Shown here piece by piece: positions 7,612-17,403 of a DNA stretch of 64,000 nt. The position numbers and the translations under genes were made by a program. Within the stretch, counting starts at the first letter, position 1, and each line of letters starts with the position of its first letter. The stretch spans positions 992,001 to 1,056,000 of the forward strand of contig NZ_JAJEJT010000002.1 of assembly GCF_021390645.1 (NCBI RefSeq), in the 5' to 3' direction. Under the pieces are notes generated by a model that was not told the origin of the DNA, searched no databases, and worked only from the letters and a program-made list of their open reading frames with translations. The DNA is from Paraburkholderia flagellata (GTDB lineage: Bacteria; Pseudomonadota; Gammaproteobacteria; Burkholderiales; Burkholderiaceae).

Positions 7612-9906
7612 TTATTGCACCTGATTGCGCAGCGCCTTGGCGGCAGCAACCATGTTGGTCAGCGCAGGAATCACCTCGGCCCACTGACGCGTCTTCAAAC
7701 CGCAGTCAGGATTGACCCACAGACGCTCCGCCGGAATACGCTCAGCGGCTTTCTGCATCAGTTGAACGATATGTGCTTCGGTCGGGATATTCGGCGAGTG
7801 AATGTCGTACACACCTGGCCCAATTTCGTTCGGATACCTGAAGTTATCGAAAGCGTCCAACAATTCCATATCCGAGCGCGACGTTTCAATCGTAATGACG
7901 TCCGCATCCATATCGGCGATCGACGCGATGATGTCGTTGAACTCCGAATAGCACATGTGTGTGTGGATCTGCGTTTCGTCTTCCACGCCGTTCGCCGTGA
8001 TGCGGAACGATTCGACGGCCCAGCGCAGATACTCGCCCCACTGTGCGCGGCGCAGCGGCAGACCTTCGCGCAGCGCGGCTTCGTCGATCTGGATCACGCC
8101 CACGCCGGCCTTCTCCAGGTCGAGCACCTCTTCACGAATGGCGAGTGCCAGCTGGTAGCACGAGACCGAACGCGGCTGGTCGTCGCGCACGAAGGACCAG
8201 TTGAGGATCGTCACCGGGCCCGTGAGCATGCCCTTCATGGGCTTGTTCGTGAGCGACTGCGCGTAGGTGATCCACTCCACCGTCATCGCTTTCAGGCGGC
8301 TGATGTCGCCGAACAGAATGGGCGGCTTCACGCAGCGCGAGCCGTACGACTGCACCCAGCCGAGCTGGCTGAACGCGTAGCCCTCGAGCTGCTCGCCGAA
8401 GTATTCGACCATGTCGTTGCGCTCTGCTTCGCCGTGCACGAGTACGTCGAGGCCCAGTTGCTCCTGCTCGCGCACGCTGCGCTCGATTTCGGCGCGCATC
8501 GCGGCCTGGTAGCCCGAGTCGTCGAGTGCGCCGTTCTTGAACTGGCTGCGCGCCTGGCGGATCTGGGCCGTTTGCGGGAACGAGCCGATCGTCGTGGTCG
8601 GGAATGCGGGCAGCTTCAGGCGTGCGGCCTGTTTCGCGGCGCGCTCAGCGTAAGCGTGCCGGCGATTGCCGAGCTGCGCGTCGATGCGAGCGATCGCGGC
8701 CTTCACCGCGGGGTTGTTCACACGCGGCGACTGGCGGCGCGCCTGAACGGCAGCGGCGTTCGCGGCGAGTTCGGCGGCGACCTTGTCGCGGCCGTCATTG
8801 AGCGCAGTGGCGAGCACTTTCACTTCGTCGAGCTTTTGTAGCGCAAATGCGAGCCACGAACGGATTTCGGCGTCGAGCTTCTCTTCGCTCGCGAGATCCA
8901 CCGGCACGTGCAACAGCGAACATGACGGCGCGATCCACAGGCGCTCGCCGAGTTGCTTTGCGAGCGGCTCAAGCCAATCGAGCGTGGCATTCAGGTCCGT
9001 CTTCCAGATATTGCGGCCGTTGATCGCGCCCACCGAAAGCACACTCTGCGCAGGCAGCTTTTGTGCGGCCAGCGCGACTTCGGTACGGGCGTTGACCGCG
9101 TCGATATGCAGACCGTCGACGGGCAGCGAGCACGCCAGGTCGAGATTGTCCTGTAGTTCTCCGAAGTAGGTGGCCAGCAGAAGCTTGACACTGCGCAGCT
9201 CGAAGCCTTCATACGCCGTCGCAAACGCGGCGCGCCATGCCGGATCGAGTTCGGTCACGAGAATCGGCTCGTCGATCTGCACCCACTCGACGTCCATCAC
9301 GCGGAAGTAGTCGAGCAGCGCGCGATACACGGGCATGATGCGCGGCAGCAGCGCCAGCTTGTCGGAATCGTCCTTGGCCTTGCCGAGCCACAGGTAAGTG
9401 AGCGGCCCGATGATCACGGGCTTGGCCTTCACGCCCAATTCGCGCGCTTCGCGCAGTTGTTCGGAAAGACGCGACGTATCGAGGTTGAACTGCGTATCGG
9501 CCGTGAACTCGGGGACGATGTAGTGATAGTTCGTGTCGAACCACTTCGTCATTTCGCCGGCCGCGACGCCGCCGCAGCAAGCGGCATGGTCGTCGGCGCC
9601 GTGGGCCGAGCGGCCACGCGCCACGCGGAAGTAGTTGTCGAGCTTGTCGCCGTGGAAGCCCCGCACGCGCTCGGGCAAGTTGCCGAGCGTGAAGCTCATG
9701 TCGAGCACCTGGTCGTAGAACGCGAAGTCGCCGGCGGGCACGAAGTCGAGACACTTCTGGTTCTCCCAATGACGTGCGCGCAGTTGCGCGCCGAGCGCCT
9801 TCAGTTCGTCGCGTGAAGATTCGCCTTTCCAGTAGCGTTCGAGACCGAACTTGAGTTCGCGTTTCGCGCCGATGCGCGGAAAGCCGAGATTGTGCGTGGT
9901 GACCAT
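7612..9906 (-). CDS. metE: Cobalamin-independent methionine synthase
   Basis: 764 residues from the ATG at 9904-9906 ([19 protein letters not shown]); the longer frame extends into the regulatory region. The enzyme transfers the methyl group of 5-methyltetrahydropteroyl-triglutamate to homocysteine. The N-terminal half carries [13 protein letters not shown] and the second barrel carries the zinc site: HTHMCYSEF (His and Cys ligands), [11 protein letters not shown] (Glu) and NPDCGLKTR (Cys). The catalytic half contains [19 protein letters not shown]. It is divergent from a LysR-type gene of MetR kind, the classic arrangement in which MetR with homocysteine activates metE. No cobalamin riboswitch is visible in the short upstream gap. 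Confidence 0.97.
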   Translation of the reverse strand: MVTTHNLGFPRIGAKRELKFGLERYWKGESSRDELKALGAQLRARHWENQKCLDFVPAGDFAFYDQVLDMSFTLGNLPERVRGFHGDKLDNYFRVARGRSAHGADDHAACCGGVAAGEMTKWFDTNYHYIVPEFTADTQFNLDTSRLSEQLREARELGVKAKPVIIGPLTYLWLGKAKDDSDKLALLPRIMPVYRALLDYFRVMDVEWVQIDEPILVTELDPAWRAAFATAYEGFELRSVKLLLATYFGELQDNLDLACSLPVDGLHIDAVNARTEVALAAQKLPAQSVLSVGAINGRNIWKTDLNATLDWLEPLAKQLGERLWIAPSCSLLHVPVDLASEEKLDAEIRSWLAFALQKLDEVKVLATALNDGRDKVAAELAANAAAVQARRQSPRVNNPAVKAAIARIDAQLGNRRHAYAERAAKQAARLKLPAFPTTTIGSFPQTAQIRQARSQFKNGALDDSGYQAAMRAEIERSVREQEQLGLDVLVHGEAERNDMVEYFGEQLEGYAFSQLGWVQSYGSRCVKPPILFGDISRLKAMTVEWITYAQSLTNKPMKGMLTGPVTILNWSFVRDDQPRSVSCYQLALAIREEVLDLEKAGVGVIQIDEAALREGLPLRRAQWGEYLRWAVESFRITANGVEDETQIHTHMCYSEFNDIIASIADMDADVITIETSRSDMELLDAFDNFRYPNEIGPGVYDIHSPNIPTEAHIVQLMQKAAERIPAERLWVNPDCGLKTRQWAEVIPALTNMVAAAKALRNQVQ

Positions 9907-10056
9907 GTGCGTTGCCGTCCGAAATGAATGTGCTGAAAACGATCCAGAGTGGCACCGATCATAGAGGTATCCGACGATGAAGAAAAATGGCATTATTTCA
10001 TCCATCCATTAGTTTCATTCATCTGTCGCCGCATTGGCGCGGGGTGGCCCTTTTCC
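9907..10056. promoter_or_regulatory. metE-metR divergent control region
   Basis: This 150-nt gap holds both promoters. An imperfect dyad centred near 9985 has TGAA (about 9977-9980) facing TTCA (about 9996-9999), and a second TTTCATTCATC run follows at about 10013-10023. The half-sites recall the MetR box (TGAA-N5-TTCA), but the spacing is longer than the canonical one, so the assignment is tentative. Confidence 0.4.
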
Positions 10057-10965
10057 ATGCTCGAACGTGTTCATCTTGTCATCGTCCGCGAAGTCGCCCG
10101 GCAGGGCTCGCTTACCGCAGCCGCGGAGTCGCTGTTCCTCACGCAATCGGCGTTGAGCCATACGGTCAAGAAAATCGAGCAGCAACTCGGCACCCAGATC
10201 TGGGACCGCGAAGGCCGCAGCCTGCGGCTTACGCAGGCCGGCCAGTACCTGCTGTCATTGGCCGAACGGCTCCTGCCGCAGTTCGAACTCGCGGAAGAGC
10301 GTATGAAGCAGTACGCGGCCGGGGAGCGCGGCACGCTGCGTATCGGTATGGAATGCGCTCCGTGCTATCAGTGGCTGCTCAAGGTGGTGTCGCCATATCT
10401 GGCGCGCTGGCCCGATGTCGATGTGGACGTGAAGCAGCGTTTTCAGTTTGGCGGCATCGGCGCGTTGATCGGCTATGACATCGACGTGCTGGTCACGCCC
10501 GACCCGCTCATCCGGCCCGGACTGCGCTTCGATCCGGTATTCGACTACGAGCAGGTGCTGGTGGTCGCGGAAGACCATCGGCTCGCGAACGTGCGCTACG
10601 TGAAGCCCGAACAGCTCATCGACGAAACGCTCATCACGTATCCCGTGGATACCGACCGGCTCGATATTTACAACCAGTTCCTGCGGCCCGCGAACATCAC
10701 GCCGCGCCGTCACAAAACGATCGAAACGACCGACATCATGCTGCAGATGGTCGCGAGCCATCGAGGCGTGGCCGCGTTGCCGCGATGGCTCGCGGAAGAA
10801 TACGCAGACCGCATGCCGCTCGCGATCGTGAAGCTCGGCAAACAGGGCATTGCGAAACAGATCTTTCTTGGCACGCGGGAGGGCGATGCCGTGGTCGATT
10901 ACCTCAAATCGTTCGTCGAATTCGCGCGTGCCCCTGTCTGGCAGACACCCCGTGTGCGCGGCTGA
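10057..10965 (+). CDS. metR: LysR-type regulator MetR
   Basis: 302 residues from ATG 10057 (MLERVHLVIVREVARQGSL); upstream in-frame codons read through the metE promoter and are not credible. The N-terminal winged helix-turn-helix (residues ~1-60) contains SLTAAAESLFLTQSALSHTVKKIEQQLG. The C-terminal periplasmic-binding-like effector domain includes RIGMECAPCYQWLLKVV, a segment typical of MetR, which uses homocysteine as co-inducer. It is transcribed divergently from metE, its expected target. Confidence 0.93.
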   Translation: MLERVHLVIVREVARQGSLTAAAESLFLTQSALSHTVKKIEQQLGTQIWDREGRSLRLTQAGQYLLSLAERLLPQFELAEERMKQYAAGERGTLRIGMECAPCYQWLLKVVSPYLARWPDVDVDVKQRFQFGGIGALIGYDIDVLVTPDPLIRPGLRFDPVFDYEQVLVVAEDHRLANVRYVKPEQLIDETLITYPVDTDRLDIYNQFLRPANITPRRHKTIETTDIMLQMVASHRGVAALPRWLAEEYADRMPLAIVKLGKQGIAKQIFLGTREGDAVVDYLKSFVEFARAPVWQTPRVRG

Positions 10966-11150
10966 TGCCGCACGGCGCATGCAAGGTCTTACATTTTAAA
11001 AATGAAAGGAACGCTGCCGAAGTTCGTATATTGATCGTTCAATTAACTTAAAGGCGCTGCTCCGGGGGCTTCGCAGGAATCGCTTGTCGCTTCTGCGCAA
11101 TTGCTCGTCGCAATTGCTACGTTAGTCCGCTTTTTGCCGGACAACTATGT

Positions 11151-11168
11151 GTCATGAGACTTCATGAC
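11151..11168. promoter_or_regulatory. Inverted repeat upstream of the binding-protein gene
   Basis: GTCATGA (11151-11157) and TCATGAC (11162-11168) form a perfect 7-bp inverted repeat with a 4-nt spacer, 35 nt before the start of the choline/betaine-binding protein gene. Just upstream are GTCCG/CGGAC arms around a T-rich loop (about 11126-11143) and a repeated GCAATTGC. The arrangement fits an operator or a leader hairpin; no regulator can be assigned. Confidence 0.4.
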
Positions 11169-11203
11169 CCTGCGACGCAGTTCGATTCCTCGAGGAGATG
11201 ACG

Positions 11204-12154
11204 ATGTGCCGATTCCCCCTGCTTAAGACAGGCGCGCTCGCGTGCGCCGCAGTCCTCTGCGCCAGCGCTTACGCGGCCGATCCCGCCGCGTGCAAGGACG
11301 TGCGTTTCGCCGACGTGGGCTGGACCGATATCGCGGCAACCACCGGCGTCGCATCGACGATCCTCGGGGCGCTTGGCTATGCGCCGACGAAAACGATCGC
11401 CTCGGTGCCGATCACGTTCGCCGGGCTCAAGAGCAAGCAGATCGACGTCTTCCTCGGTTACTGGTCGCCGACCATGGACCCGATCATCGAGCCGTTCACG
11501 AAGTCTGGCTCGATCAAAGTCCTTTCGACGCCGAATCTCACGGGCGCGAAATATACGCTCGCCGTTCCCGATTACGTCTACCAGGGCGGCCTCAAATCGT
11601 TCCAGGACATTGCGAAATACGCAGACAAGTTGCAAGGCCGCATTTACGGCATCGAACCCGGCAACGACGGCAACGCGCTGATCCAGAAGATGATCGGCGC
11701 GAACCAGTACGGCCTCGGCAAATTCAAGCTCGTCGAATCGAGCGAGGCGGGAATGCTCGTGCAGGTGAACCGCGCCGTGCGCGAGAAGCAATGGATCGTC
11801 TTCCTGGGCTGGGAGCCGCATCCCATGAATGTTCAGATGAAGATCGACTATCTCTCAGGCGGCGACGCCGTGTTCGGGCCCGACTACGGCGCGGCGCGCG
11901 TGCTGACCGCCGAACCGCCCGACTATGCCGCGCGCTGCCCGAACGTGGCGAAGTTCGTCTCCAACCTCCAGTTCACGACCGCGATCGAGAACCATTTGAT
12001 GGTGCCGATCGCCAACAAGGAGGACCCCAACAAGGCCGCCGCCGACTGGCTGCGCAGCAATCCGCAGGTGCTCGAAAACTGGCTCGCCGGCGTGACCACG
12101 CTGGACGGCAAGCCGGGCCTGCCTGCCGTGCGCGCCTCGCTGGGCGTGCATTGA
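11204..12154 (+). CDS. Choline/betaine-type ABC transporter periplasmic binding protein
   Basis: 316 residues from ATG 11204. The ATG at 11198 directly abuts the GAGGAG Shine-Dalgarno, so the second ATG is better spaced. A Sec signal peptide ends near ASAYAADP. The mature part is an OpuAC/ProX-like type II binding protein (DVGWTDIAATTGVASTILG, then FLGYWSPTMDP) of the ChoX kind, which holds quaternary ammonium in a cage of aromatic residues; several Trp/Tyr occur in matching places (YWSPTMDP, GWEPHPMN). No permease or ATPase gene follows; the next gene is an APC permease. It may share the ABC importer encoded at 50961-53019. The choline versus betaine preference is inferred from the nearby bet genes. 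Confidence 0.85.
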   Translation: MCRFPLLKTGALACAAVLCASAYAADPAACKDVRFADVGWTDIAATTGVASTILGALGYAPTKTIASVPITFAGLKSKQIDVFLGYWSPTMDPIIEPFTKSGSIKVLSTPNLTGAKYTLAVPDYVYQGGLKSFQDIAKYADKLQGRIYGIEPGNDGNALIQKMIGANQYGLGKFKLVESSEAGMLVQVNRAVREKQWIVFLGWEPHPMNVQMKIDYLSGGDAVFGPDYGAARVLTAEPPDYAARCPNVAKFVSNLQFTTAIENHLMVPIANKEDPNKAAADWLRSNPQVLENWLAGVTTLDGKPGLPAVRASLGVH

Positions 12155-12253
12155 CATGCCTTCGTCCGCGGTGAAAGCCGCGGACATCCCTGCGGTACAT
12201 CCCTATTTGCGCAGCAATTTTGGTTGATTAGCGTTCAAAAGAGGAGGAGGCAG

Positions 12254-13900
12254 ATGGAGCAAGCAGGAATCGGAACGCACGGCGCGGAGGAGAGCGCCGC
12301 ACGAGGCAGTCATGGCCACGCGCTGCAACGCGGCCTTACATGGAAAGATGCGTTCTGGGTGACGAGCGGTGTGCCCGCGGGCGTGCTGTTCACGATTGGC
12401 GGCGTTTGCGCGACTATCGGCCAACCGGCCTGGGCCATCTGGATCGCGTCGATCACGATGGGCCTCGTGCAAAGCGCCACTTACGCCGAGATTTCAGGGC
12501 TCTTTCCCCATAAATCGGGCGGTGCTTCGGTGTACGGAGCAATCGGCTGGGTCCGTTACAGCAAGATGATCGCGCCGGTTTCCGTGTGGTGCAACTGGCT
12601 CGCATGGTCGCCCATGCTCGCGCTTGGCTGTGGACTCGCCGCGAACTACGCGCTCGCCACGCTGTTTGCGCCCGAAGCGGCCATCATGCAGTGGCACTGG
12701 ACGCTCGCCAACCTGGACTTCATCAAGCCTGGTCTCACGCTGCGGATCAACGCCACGTTCCTGATTGCGGCGGCGTTCTTGCTCATCACATTCCGGCTTC
12801 AGCATAGCGGCGCATCGAAGGCCGCGAAAACGCAGAAGATTCTGGGTATCGCTTCGCTGACGCCGCTTTTGATCGTCGGACTCGTGCCATTCATCACGGG
12901 CGACGTGCCTGCAAAGCATCTCTTTCCGCTGCTGCCGCTCGGGCATGATTCGCACGGTAATCTCACTGCTTCGGTCTTCGGCACATGGAACGGCCAGGGT
13001 GTGGTCATGGCGCTGGGCGCGATGTTCATGGCGGGATGGGCATCGTACGGCTTCGAAACGGCGGTGTGCTATACGCGCGAGTTTCGCGACCCACGGCGCG
13101 ATACGGCGAGGGCGATATTCTGGTCGGGCGCGCTTTGTCTCGTCGTGATGACGCTCGTTCCGCTCGCGTTTCAAGGGACGCTTGGCACGGCGATGATGCT
13201 CGATCCGCGCATCGGCGACGGCACGGGCGTGGGCACCGCGATGGCCGCAATGGTGGGCGGCGGCGCCTGGGTGGGCAACGCCGTGGTGGTGATGCTCATG
13301 CTCTCGATTTTGCTGATCGTGATGACGTCGATGATGGGATCGTCGCGCACGCTCTATCAGGCTTCGCTGGACGGCTGGCTGCCGCGCTATCTCTCGCGGG
13401 TGAACGAGCACGGTGCGCCGACGGCGGCGATGTGGACCGATCTCGGCTTCAATCTCGTCCTGCTCGCGATGTCGGACTATATGACCGTGCTGTCGATTTC
13501 GAACGTCTGCTACATGTTGTTCGTTTTCCTGAATTTGCAGTCGGGCTGGATTCATCGCATGGACCGTGGCACGTGGGCGCGTCCGTATCGTTGCCCGACG
13601 TGGCTGCTCGCGCTCGGTGCGCTGTGCGGGTACGCAAACCTTGTGTTCGTGGGCGCTGGCGCCAATCTGCAAGGCGAGGGGACGTTGCGCAATGGCCTCA
13701 TCGCCATGCTGCTGATCGTACCGGTGTTCGCTTTCCGGCATTACTGGCAAGATCGCGGGCGGTTTCCGGCGGGTAGTGCGCTCGATATGGAAGTGAGCGT
13801 GCCGGTGCGCAGCCGGTGGTTGAGTCTCGCGCCTTATGGTGCGCTTGTGGCGGCGGCGCTGACGATTGCGGTCTCGCATTGGCTGGCCGCTTTGGTCTGA
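12254..13900 (+). CDS. APC-superfamily amino acid/amine permease
   Basis: 548 residues from ATG 12254 after GAGGAGGAGGCAG. About twelve hydrophobic helices are visible. The first has FWVTSGVPAGVLFTIGG and the second region SATYAEISGLFPHKSGGASVYGA, the consensus of APC-family permeases. Such carriers are proton or sodium symporters, or antiporters, for amino acids, polyamines or amines. Lying 99 nt after a choline/betaine-binding protein and near bet genes, it may carry choline, betaine or ethanolamine-like amines, but sequence alone does not fix the substrate. Confidence 0.88.
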   Translation: MEQAGIGTHGAEESAARGSHGHALQRGLTWKDAFWVTSGVPAGVLFTIGGVCATIGQPAWAIWIASITMGLVQSATYAEISGLFPHKSGGASVYGAIGWVRYSKMIAPVSVWCNWLAWSPMLALGCGLAANYALATLFAPEAAIMQWHWTLANLDFIKPGLTLRINATFLIAAAFLLITFRLQHSGASKAAKTQKILGIASLTPLLIVGLVPFITGDVPAKHLFPLLPLGHDSHGNLTASVFGTWNGQGVVMALGAMFMAGWASYGFETAVCYTREFRDPRRDTARAIFWSGALCLVVMTLVPLAFQGTLGTAMMLDPRIGDGTGVGTAMAAMVGGGAWVGNAVVVMLMLSILLIVMTSMMGSSRTLYQASLDGWLPRYLSRVNEHGAPTAAMWTDLGFNLVLLAMSDYMTVLSISNVCYMLFVFLNLQSGWIHRMDRGTWARPYRCPTWLLALGALCGYANLVFVGAGANLQGEGTLRNGLIAMLLIVPVFAFRHYWQDRGRFPAGSALDMEVSVPVRSRWLSLAPYGALVAAALTIAVSHWLAALV

Positions 13901-14071
13901 ATGGGCTTCAGTGTTGGCGGCATCGTGCGGGTCGAGTATTTGTGCTTTGCCGCCTTTTTGTTTGGAAACTACCTTTTTTCACTTCGAATAGATTGGATTT
14001 TCAGACGTACAGGGACGTTTGACTAATTTGGTTAACTATCTTTAGGCGTAGGTCGAGATCACTTGCCATAA

Positions 14072-14091
14072 ACTGTGCGATATCGCACAGT
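14072..14091. promoter_or_regulatory. Perfect 20-bp palindrome
   Basis: ACTGTGCGATATCGCACAGT is identical to its reverse complement over all 20 bases. The next base pair outward does not match. It lies about 490 nt before the sensor gene, in the AT-rich leader. It could be an operator for a dimeric regulator or a recombination/attachment sequence; nothing directly assigns it. Confidence 0.5.
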
Positions 14092-14547
14092 CTTATCCAG
14101 ACACGTGATGAGACCTTGTTCCGTAGCGAGGTTTGACCGAAAGCGTTCGGCGAAGATGGTCTCTCAATACGGTCCCGTCGATATATTCGCCGGTCTCGAT
14201 GCCGTTGGATGCCAGTTCCACGCCCAGGCACTCGAGCATTATATAGCGCGGAAAGCAGCATTCTCGCTTCGGCCTTTTGCCCGCTCGATTCACAGAGAAC
14301 AAGAAAGATTCGGTCAAAGTCGACAGTGAATGTCCTGCTGCGCTACCTCGCCTGTAATCCTTTATTCCAGATGCCGGCAGAAGATAGCTATGATTGTGCG
14401 GAGTGCTTGATAGTATTTTTTCCGCCTTCACGACGTTTGCCATGAGGTGATGCATACATCGAAAATATTGATTTGGAGCTTGTCTACAGTCGATACATTA
14501 TTTCCAGATAGCTCCGATCCGTCCTGTTTTGGAGTCGATAAAGCATT

Positions 14548-14563
14548 CTATATCTCGATATAG
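14548..14563. promoter_or_regulatory. Dyad immediately upstream of the CHAT operon
   Basis: CTATATC (14548-14554) and GATATAG (14557-14563) are perfect 7-bp arms with a 2-nt spacer, ending 20 nt before the ATG of the first gene and followed by GAGGAC and GGAGAG purine runs. The position fits an operator or start-region element for the operon. Confidence 0.4.
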
Positions 14564-14583
14564 TGAGGACAAGCGGAGAGCGT

Positions 14584-17403
14584 ATGTCGACCAATATGGA
14601 TATGAGGACTCACGTCCAGCGCAGACGTTCGTCTGCTAAACCCGACTTCGTCGATACAGTAATGGCGTCTGGGCTGCCTTACGCGATTGTCGACCACGAG
14701 GGCAAAGTATTGCGGGCGAGTGAAGTACTCCAAACAATGTTCCCGGGAATATGCGGCATTTCGATCGTCGAAGCCTTCCGGGTCGATCGGGGATTGCTGC
14801 TCGCCGACGTCGCCCCGTATCCCGCGGTCCCCGGCATCTGCGAAAATTCACGTGGTGAAAGCCTACCCGTGATGCTCCAGACCGCACTGGAGTTTCCAGA
14901 CACCCGCTGGCGGCTCATCCACGTGACAAACGGGGAACAGTTTAGGCGTGCCGAGAACCAGCGCTTCGATTCCACGCCTTATGCAGTGATGCGCGTGTCG
15001 CCAGACGGCATTGTGCACTTCGCCAATGCAGAATCCTTCAATCTCTTCCCGCTCCAGCCGCATGGCGTGATAGGTCGTTCACTCGGCGCGCTCTTTGAGG
15101 GCGAAAACAGTGAGTGCATCGCGCAAAAGCTTGCGGAATGTATGCAGACGCTCAACCGGGTTTCAGTGGACGTCTCAATGTGCGATCGGACGAACAAAAG
15201 AGAGCAGGTGCGGCTGTTGCTGTTGCCAGACCTCACAGTCGACCGCCGTCCGCTTGGCGCGCTCGTCGTGATTCAGTCGACGCTGCTCGAACGGGTCCGC
15301 GACGATATTGCCAAAATCGCGCACGATTCCAGGATTCCGAGCTGGGAACAGCGCCTTGAATTGATAGTCGAATGCGTGCGCAGGATCTTCGACTTCGATC
15401 ACGCGAATTATGGCATCTATGACGACGACGTGAGCGTATTCAGGGCTCTGGCGATTTTCCCGCACGAGGAGCGCATGAAATGGACCGAGCGATGGTTGAG
15501 GTTGCCGCCGGGCATTGTGCCGTGGTTAAAGAGCGGGCGGACCGCGGTACCGGATATCAATAAATTCTTGAAGGATTATCCGGATCTGGCCAACAGCGAA
15601 GTCGCACAGATGTATGTCAGCAAACGCATGCGTTCTTCGGCGACGCTGGTTGCGATGGGTGCGAGAGATATTCCGACCTCGGCGCTTTCGTTCTCGTCCA
15701 TGCAGATGGGGAGGCTTGGCCAGGCACACGTCGACTTGCTGCGGGAACTGGATCTGGAGCCCGTGCTGATCCGAATCGAAAATGAAATTCGCGCGGAACG
15801 GGAAGCGTTGGCGGCTCACCTGCGCAGCGAACTGGCGCGCGCGCCGGTCCTGCCGGTAGTGGCGCGCGAGATCGTGGATCGGATAGCCACCAGTTTTAAA
15901 TGGGATTTTGTTGCGCTCTTCCGTGTCGACCGGCACAAGGAGCAGTTTGAGCTGTTTCATCACAACCCCTGCAAAAAGGGTCTTGCGATGGGTGCGCCTT
16001 ATGTGCAGCCGATCGATAAAGGCATGCTCGCGGCCACACTGAAAGAGAAGCAGACGCTCATCGTCAATGATATCGATGAGACCGGCAAGAACGGTGTCGA
16101 GCAGTTCGGCTATCTCGGTTTGGGCAGGCCAGCGCGATCGGCGATGACCATCCCGGTGCATCTGAACGGGCGCATTCGCTGGGTTTTGAATATTGAATCG
16201 AAAGTCGCGCATGCTTTCCATGGGCCGGACCGGGAAGCTATTGAGCGTTTGATTGCGTCGCTCGAAGAGGGGTTGAAGCAGCGTACGCTCGCTGAAATCA
16301 ACAAGCTCGTGCTCAAGGAGACGGAGCAGGGTGTGGTTACAGTGGGCATGGACGGCGTGATTCTCAATGTGAACGCGGTGGCCGAGCGGCTGCTTGGCAG
16401 GGTGGAAAACTCGGCGAGCGGCACCCAGCGGGAGCTTTTCAGCATGTACGCGTCTGCGGACGACCCGCGCACCGCCGACGTGCTCAAGGGTCTCAGCGGG
16501 ACAGAAAAGCGGCGCATTGAAATAGTCGGTGACGATGGCGAAATACGTCCTGTCCTCGCGACCTACATACCGCTCGACGAGAGCTTCGATGCCGCCTTGT
16601 GGTTCCTGACTGACTTGCACGGCGACCGCTGGACTGTTGACCTGCGCTTCCTTCGCGAAACCGTTAGCGATGTCGCGCAACAGACGCGCGCACCGCTTGC
16701 GCTTGCTTCATCGCTCGCACGTCAGTTGCCGCGGCTCTGGACCTCGGTCAGTCGTGCGGCGGATGGCGACGCGCCTTCTCCGGCCGATTCGGAGGACCTT
16801 TCCAGGCGGCTGATTGCCGAGATCAACAAAGCTGATATCACATTTGAGCGACTCGCGGAAAATCTCAATGTGCGGCGCGAGCCAGTCAGGAACAAGCAAC
16901 TCCTCAATTTCGCGTATTGCATCGACTCGGTCATCGAAGGGCTGCCCAAGCGAGACCGCGAACACATTGAGCATGCCGGACCGAAGGCGCCGCTATTCGT
17001 GGACGGCGACCCGGAGCGACTCGCGTTCGTGGTTCGCTCGATCGTGGCGCATCTCATGCGTATCCTTCCAGCGGAAGAGGGCGCACGGGTCTGGATCTCG
17101 CTGTCATTGCATGATGCAAAGGTAGTCCTGATTCTGGCGATTGCAGACAGTTTGGACTCCGCCGCCGCGGCGGGCAGCGCGGCCGCATTGCTAGCGAATC
17201 CGCGGCCGGATGCCCTGTGGCGTGCGTATAAAGCCGCACGCGGTGACGCCAGCCTTGGCCTGAGCGCTGTGCGGCGCGTGATCAAGGCCCACGACGGCAA
17301 GCTGAAGGCGCAGGCAGGCGACGCGGAGCCAGGCGCTATTTCGCCGCCGTGGGTTGCCTTTCGCGTAACCCTTCCTGTCGCCACCCGGAGCGTCCAGCCA
17401 TGA
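14584..17403 (+). CDS. PAS/GAF sensor with degenerate histidine-kinase core (pseudokinase)
   Basis: 939 residues; ATG 14584 is preferred over an upstream GTG because a GGAGAG lies just before it. No membrane segments, so cytoplasmic. Apparent order: PAS (~22-110), PAS (~126-235, YAVMRVSPDGIVHFANA), GAF (~255-395), GAF (~425-560), PAS (~570-670, QGVVTVGMDGVILNVN), then a DHp/ATPase-like end (~688-932). The DHp motif reads VAQQTRAPL where kinases have VSHELRTPL, so the phospho-accepting His is Gln699. In the ATPase part the N-box Asn is lost (GDPERLAFVVRSIVAHLM) and DxGxG is replaced by ADSLDSA, although LGLSAVRRVIKAHDGKL resembles the G2 box. It probably senses a ligand and signals by conformation. 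Its stop overlaps the next start (ATGA). Domain limits are by eye. Confidence 0.85.
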   Translation: MSTNMDMRTHVQRRRSSAKPDFVDTVMASGLPYAIVDHEGKVLRASEVLQTMFPGICGISIVEAFRVDRGLLLADVAPYPAVPGICENSRGESLPVMLQTALEFPDTRWRLIHVTNGEQFRRAENQRFDSTPYAVMRVSPDGIVHFANAESFNLFPLQPHGVIGRSLGALFEGENSECIAQKLAECMQTLNRVSVDVSMCDRTNKREQVRLLLLPDLTVDRRPLGALVVIQSTLLERVRDDIAKIAHDSRIPSWEQRLELIVECVRRIFDFDHANYGIYDDDVSVFRALAIFPHEERMKWTERWLRLPPGIVPWLKSGRTAVPDINKFLKDYPDLANSEVAQMYVSKRMRSSATLVAMGARDIPTSALSFSSMQMGRLGQAHVDLLRELDLEPVLIRIENEIRAEREALAAHLRSELARAPVLPVVAREIVDRIATSFKWDFVALFRVDRHKEQFELFHHNPCKKGLAMGAPYVQPIDKGMLAATLKEKQTLIVNDIDETGKNGVEQFGYLGLGRPARSAMTIPVHLNGRIRWVLNIESKVAHAFHGPDREAIERLIASLEEGLKQRTLAEINKLVLKETEQGVVTVGMDGVILNVNAVAERLLGRVENSASGTQRELFSMYASADDPRTADVLKGLSGTEKRRIEIVGDDGEIRPVLATYIPLDESFDAALWFLTDLHGDRWTVDLRFLRETVSDVAQQTRAPLALASSLARQLPRLWTSVSRAADGDAPSPADSEDLSRRLIAEINKADITFERLAENLNVRREPVRNKQLLNFAYCIDSVIEGLPKRDREHIEHAGPKAPLFVDGDPERLAFVVRSIVAHLMRILPAEEGARVWISLSLHDAKVVLILAIADSLDSAAAAGSAAALLANPRPDALWRAYKAARGDASLGLSAVRRVIKAHDGKLKAQAGDAEPGAISPPWVAFRVTLPVATRSVQP

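Larger units (their letters stand above)
13901..14583. other. 683-nt AT-richer leader before the CHAT operon
   Basis: No convincing gene. Short overlapping frames on both strands (for example 14093-14455 minus and 14075-14329 plus) have no recognisable family or ribosome binding site. The composition is visibly more AT-rich than the flanking bet and transport genes, with runs such as TATTTTTT near 14415. It contains a perfect 20-bp palindrome (14072-14091) and a 16-bp dyad just before the operon (14548-14563). It could be the operon promoter plus relics of transferred DNA. Confidence 0.55.

Noticed and set aside
9907..10056. Cobalamin riboswitch before metE
   Set aside because: The 150-nt gap is too short, and the conserved B12-box is absent.
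12494..13879. 461-codon minus-strand frame over the APC permease
   Set aside because: Charged, repetitive composition with no hydrophobic or catalytic pattern; the plus-strand permease is clear.
14075..14455. Possible small genes on both strands in the AT-rich leader
   Set aside because: No ribosome binding site, family or conserved pattern; neither strand is clearly preferred. A transposase relic was considered but no motif supports it.
15526..16680. 384-codon minus-strand frame inside the sensor gene
   Set aside because: The plus-strand PAS/GAF protein has coherent domains; this frame has none.
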